64,000 bases of DNA from the NCBI GenBank assembly GCA_009733575.1, contig ML769567.1:62001-126000 (forward strand), read 5' to 3'. A model generated the notes under the pieces. That model was not told the origin of the DNA. It was given only the letters and a program-made list of their open reading frames with translations, and searched no databases. A program made the translations under genes and the position numbers. The DNA is from Gymnopus androsaceus JB14. Taxonomy: Eukaryota; Basidiomycota; Agaricomycetes; Agaricales; Omphalotaceae. This document shows positions 59,789 through 64,000 of this stretch, one piece after another. How positions within the stretch are numbered: the stretch's first letter is position 1; the number at the start of each line of letters is the position of its first letter.

Positions 59789-61570
59789 ATGATCCAAGAA
59801 GAAGCTTTCATAGTAAGTTTATTTCATTCTCTCTTTAATACAAGGTATTTAACCCGCACATAGAACCATGCAACAGGAATACAGGAAACATATCCTTGCC
59901 CCATAGCTGCAATTTGCACCAGCCTTCTTTCCTTTAGCATAAAAGCATGTTTGAGCGCAGGCCTCAAGACATATGCATTACTCAATTTTGTACGCTTCTA
60001 GTTCTTTATGGAAAGACTTCGCCTTTGTGGTTGACAATTACTATTTCAGATTGGTTACTGTTATGCAGAAAGCACTTGCAAAAAATGCAAGAATCCAACA
60101 ACAAGTCCTAGAATATTTTGCCTCTCTCAATAACAACTTACTCTCAATGTTTACCATCTCACTTGAAGTGGCTCACTCATGTCATGGAATACTTATAAAC
60201 TCATTGGAGATCCTGGAGCCAAGGGGGTACCGGAATTACAGACTGTACAGTCCATTACCCACTGGTGGGTGGTTGGTTCCTGCTGAGAGGCCACTAAAAT
60301 ATTTTTTCAAACCTATCTTTCAGAGGCTCTGAGAGCTTTGAAGGGTTAAATATGCTATTGGTAATTGTTATAGGTATTCATCTGTAGTTAATATATGCCA
60401 AATGGAAGTATTAAGCCTAGAAATAGGCATCAGCAGGAGATATTTATGAGGTCATCTTCATATGTCATCAAGATTTGTAAAAATACAGATAAGATTATTA
60501 CCATATATGGTATATCAGGCATCACGTGGGTGTTGCGTGGGTGGGTGGTTGCCCCTCTGAGGCCCTTAAAATGTTTTTTCAGCTTGGTGTAATAAAATTT
60601 TTTATTTTTTATTTCAACCCCCTTGCCTGGAGCTTAAATGGTTGCAGAAAGCACAAAAATTCTGTGCCAGACTTGGCATACCATGCATACCAATTGGACC
60701 ACTTCTCCCCAAACCAATGATGTTCACCGATAGTCTCCAATCCAACATTATAAATGCGCTTGAAAGATATGGAGAGGCCCAAACAACCTATATCTTGTTT
60801 GGAAAATTTCTCGCTCCGACAAGAGAGAAAATCATTCTTTCTGCGACAATCTTGAAAACCCAACAAGAGCCATTCATCTGGTCCGTTCAGGATTTATCTG
60901 TACTTCCTCCCAAGTTTGAAGAGGAAGTTAAGGGATTTGGTGTCATTGTAGAATGGGTTGATCAAATTGCTCTGTTGTGCCATCCTGGTGTTGGATTCAT
61001 TCTTTCTCATAAGTGCAACTTCTGAACCTTGATATGATGCATAATCATCAACTTATATAGATATGGGCTGGAATACTGTGCTCGAAACTTGTACAATGGG
61101 AATACCTATGCTTGCATGGCCTATTGGTTAGCTTGTTAAATTTTGGATATCTACAGATCCTTAGAAACAACTATAAATCATGATCAAGTCCATAATGCAC
61201 ATCTAGTGACGGAAATATCCGGTTCCGGAATCACATTTCCAGATAATGTTGTTGGGCTCTCCAACAACAAAGTCCTTGATCATACTTCTTTCAAAGACGC
61301 CCTTCACGATACTTTTAACCTTGCACTACATGCTCCTGCTGGCAATCAAGCTAGAGTATGTGCCCAGCAGATTGGTGCTGATCTGCAGGGCAGTATCCAA
61401 GATAGTAATAAGGCCAGGACACCAATTGACTCATTGATTGACCACATCCATTATGGCTCAAGGACTGAGAGCAAGGTCTAGTATTATCAGCCTCGAAGTT
61501 AAACAAATATATTGACGAGAACTTACAGCTAAATACAAAACTATAACCTAGACTAAGGGTTGAAAGAATA

Positions 61571-62208
61571 TGGCATCATATTTCACCAAATATTCCGACT
61601 TTTACTTGAAATTCAACTTCATGTTTTAACTTCAACTTTAAATCACATGTTCAACTCAAACTTTCAACTTTTGTTACTTTAGCTTTAACTTCAGGGTAAT
61701 AGTACTACTACTTGTGGCCATGCATATATTAACCATACAATATATTGTTTAACTGGTAACCTATTGAGAGGAGCATGGCACAATCTGATTGTACCATTTT
61801 GAGTACTTTGTAAGTACAAGACTGAAATCATACAAAATGTCACATTCTGTGATAAGCATTTTTGAGATCTTGGTGGATTTTGGGTATTTTCAGAGGTCAA
61901 AGCTGTCAGGAATTACTACATAAGGTCATTCAACCATGCATTAAGTGAGTGCTTAAAAATCTTAATGCCATTTACCAAGTTCTCGAAATGGTGCAGAACT
62001 TGCTTCCCGGGTCCCACAGAAGTCAAACTTGTTGGGACATAGATACATTTTATGATCTCAAAGTTGGAATGCCCTTGACTTGCACTAGAATAGTATACAT
62101 AAAGTTGAAATTGGCATACACAAAGCTGAAGTTGATGAACTGAATGTATTTGATTGCCTTCAAAATAAATCAGTCAAAAGTCGGAATATTTGGTGAATTC
62201 TGATGCCA
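61571..62208. mobile_element. TA-flanked MITE with ~32-bp terminal inverted repeats
   Basis: Seen: TGGCATCA at the left end and TGATGCCA at the right end, with about 30 of 33 terminal bases matching in inverted orientation (shared core CACCAAATATTCCGACTTTT). TA lies on both sides (61569-61570 and 62209-62210). The interior is AT-rich with further imperfect inverted AAGTTGAA/TTCAACTT tracts and no coding capacity. TA target choice suggests a Tc1/mariner- or PIF-type transposase acting in trans. Confidence 0.82.
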
Positions 62209-62616
62209 TAAAAGAACTCCCCAGGCCGTGGACATGCAGTACATATCTCATTAATGACAAACTCCACTTTTTACTTAGGATAGAGAACATTCAAGTACAG
62301 GTTCCTTGGCCTATGCTACAAACAACAGGGCGGTAGAATAGATACGCTAGATTTAAAAAAAGGTCCGCCGGTCGTCAGGAACCGTTACACCTGTTTAAAT
62401 ACCTGACAAACCCCAAATAAATAGTAATGGTAGCAGGCTGCAGGCTAGTAGATATTCCCTGACACATTCTAATCCATCTGTTTACCATCCGTCATAATAT
62501 TGTATCTGGAGTGCATATCCACTGCACTCCCATTTCTTGACCCCAGACCTTTTGGCATATGTAAATTATCTTTGTCCATAGTGAATAATCACTACATACA
62601 TGCCCATGGATTCTGG

Positions 62617-63250
62617 AGGAAGTAGCAAATATTTACTACTTCCCTTCTGTGCGCTCCATCAGGGGAAGCAGTAATTATTTACTGTTTCCATTCCATGGTC
62701 TTTATCTGTGGGAGTTATTAAATATTTACTACCTCCAACATCTGCAAAACCTGGTTGGTCTCCAGAGGTCTCCAGAGATCTCCAGAGCTCTGACAGCTGT
62801 CAAAAAGCTGTCAAACTCCTCCAGACGTTTCTGGAGGTCTCTGGAGATCTCTGGAATTACTATCCTTGCTCCAGAGACGAATGAAATGTATTGTGATGGT
62901 ACAGGTTTTGCTGATGAAGTTCTGTGGAATCTGTGTGCTCCATCAGGGGAAACAGTAAATAATTACTGCTTCCCTTCTATGCACTTTCTCTGTGAGAGTT
63001 AGTAAATAATAACTGCTTCTCCACTCTACTAACTGGGGAAGTAGTGATTATTTGCTACCTTCCTTGTATGGAATCTGTCAGGGGGATGCAGCAATTATTT
63101 ACTGCTTCCCTTCCGTGCACTTTATTTGGGGGTAGGTAGTAAATACTTACTACCTACCTCCCTTCTGTGTGCTCCATCCGATCAGGTGAAGCAGTAAATA
63201 ATCAATACATCCCTTCTATGCACTAGGGAGGTAGTAAATATTTACTACTG
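62617..63250. repeat. Array of palindromic GTAAATATTTAC-type motifs
   Basis: About ten copies of the palindrome (variants AGTAAATAATTACT, GTAGTAAATATTTACTAC) occur at irregular 40-50 bp spacing, linked by related spacer text CTTCCCTTCTGTGCGCTCCA. A ~100-bp palindrome interrupts the array. The units are similar enough to be tandem copies of one ancestral repeat. Confidence 0.75.
62758..62860. repeat. ~100-bp palindrome (CCAGAGATCTCC-type hairpin)
   Basis: The left arm (TCTCCAGAGATCTCCAGAG) and right arm (GGTCTCTGGAGATCTCTGG) are inverted, and the centre has GACAGCTGTC...AGCTGTCA. Each arm also contains internal direct repeats of CTCCAGAG, so several hairpin registers are possible. Confidence 0.75.
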
Positions 63251-63587
63251 AGTCCCATCACTCCTCCCTTCCGAGTCATCTGGGTTTGGGAGTAGTGGGA
63301 ATTGAAGCAGACATCGGATCCCATCGGATCCCAGATATCAAAACCGACTCCCGCTCACTGTACTTCCCACTTGCTGGTCCCGCTTCCCCGCTCATTCAAT
63401 GTATGGTGTCGGTATATTGAAATTATATGTCATGAGCATTTGATGAGCATGCTGATGCTAAAACCAGCACTTAAGTTGCAACTTGATGTGGACATTGTCT
63501 TCAATTAACTGACAGTGAATTAATAAATGTAAAATGCGAATTGGGAATATAACAGAGGCAGAATATCTGGAATCTTAATAATGAAAT

Positions 63588-64000
63588 TAATGGAGCAAAT
63601 CCCACTGAAATAGGCCCACATCCCGTCCCAGTACCTTCCCTACCCAAAATGTGGTACTGCGGTGGAAAAAATCGGTGGATGTAAGCCGTAAATAGAGCAT
63701 ATGAATGAGATGTATTGGTACACCCTTCACGTTCAAGAACGAAAGTAATGGAGCAAAACTCACCAACATAAGCCTATTGCCTCAGTCCTGCTGGTACCCT
63801 CCCTACTGAAAATGTCATATTGCGGTGGAACGAATCGGTGGATGTAAGGCGTGAATAAAATATATGAAACAGGTCCGCATGTTCTTCCTTTGACTCCAAG
63901 AACAAAAATAACAGAGCAAAACTCACCGACACAAGCCCATGTCTCCTCCTGGTACCTTCCCCATCAAAAATGTATTATTGCAGGGGAATAAATTGGTGGA
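63588..64000 (+). repeat. Tandem repeat, unit about 157-165 bp, running off the window
   Basis: The motif GGAGCAAA..C..ACTCACC...GGTACC..TCCCTAC recurs at about 63592, 63749 and 63914, each followed by ATTGCGGTGGAA..AATCGGTGGATGTAA(G/A). Two complete units and one partial are visible. No coding frame persists through the units. Confidence 0.85.

Larger units (their letters stand above)
57898..61481 (+). pseudogene. Second UDP-glycosyltransferase, disrupted by a transposon
   Basis: Family role as for the gene at 3290. Seen: the start at 57898 (MSPNNREHILLFALPAMG), an intron, then HLKPKLSLAQSLVDRGFMV. An exon with GYVSEGIVNGMI runs into the transposon at 58416, where the frame ends within about eight codons. 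After the element come EEAFI, LEYFASLNNNLLSMF with VAHSCHGILINSLEILEP, IPCIPIGPLLPKP, PFIWSVQDLSVLPPKFEEEV, HPGVGFILSH, a degraded GWNTVLET...GIPMLAWPIG, and a C-terminal exon FPDNVVGLSNNKVLDHTSFK ending at 61481. A 60230-60640 stretch of unexplained AT-rich sequence sits inside a coding segment. It cannot make the enzyme. Confidence 0.85.

Overview
The window is a gene-dense nuclear segment of a basidiomycete, most likely an agaricomycete. The evidence is intron-rich genes with short (about 45-65 nt) GT-AG introns, a DUF6534-type membrane protein, a local family of zinc-finger F-box proteins, single-pass membrane proteins with C-terminal PPxY motifs, and a fungal Na+/K+-type P-ATPase. No rRNA, tRNA, CRISPR or prokaryotic features were seen. 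Exon joins were inferred by hand from splice sites, reading frame and family knowledge; none was tested against transcripts.

Left part (1-16.2 kb): 5' half of an insulysin/STE23-like M16 peptidase, a small secreted protein, a nine-exon UDP-glycosyltransferase, a DUF6534 membrane protein, a C-5 sterol desaturase (ERG3), degenerate fragments of an F-box gene and of an NRPS-like thioester reductase, and a single-pass PPxY membrane protein.

Middle part (16.2-40.7 kb): a cluster of F-box paralogues (A, B, C, and D further away) built by interleaved segmental duplications. A block holding the 5' end and promoter of ERG3 plus an F-box relic was copied from 11.8-13.2 kb into 18.9-20.4 kb, between two copies of an F-box unit. 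Upstream of copies A and B an 80-86 bp promoter segment lies in opposite orientations. After the cluster come the OST48/WBP1 oligosaccharyltransferase subunit, two tandem PPxY membrane proteins, a broken short-chain dehydrogenase, a secreted PLC-like phosphodiesterase, adenylate kinase and F-box D.

Right part (40.7-57.3 kb): a CBM21 protein with a PP1-docking-like motif (likely a glycogen-targeting phosphatase subunit), a free-standing thioester-reductase domain, a small membrane protein, an Na+/K+-type P-ATPase with several single-base frame breaks, an MCP1-like DUF1691 protein, a long inverted repeat and a fatty-acid-hydroxylase-family gene.

Right edge (57.3-64 kb): repeat-rich. A second UDP-glycosyltransferase is disrupted by a ~1.37 kb hAT-like non-autonomous element with a 7-bp target duplication. 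Next are a ~0.64 kb TA-flanked MITE, an array of palindromic motifs, a ~100 bp palindrome and a 157-165 bp tandem repeat that runs off the end.

Housekeeping genes (ERG3, OST48, adenylate kinase, the phosphodiesterase, the first glycosyltransferase) read cleanly through all exons. The F-box, SDR and ATPase genes carry clustered +1/-1 breaks. This suggests real decay in a duplicating accessory region rather than uniformly poor sequence, although local assembly error cannot be excluded.
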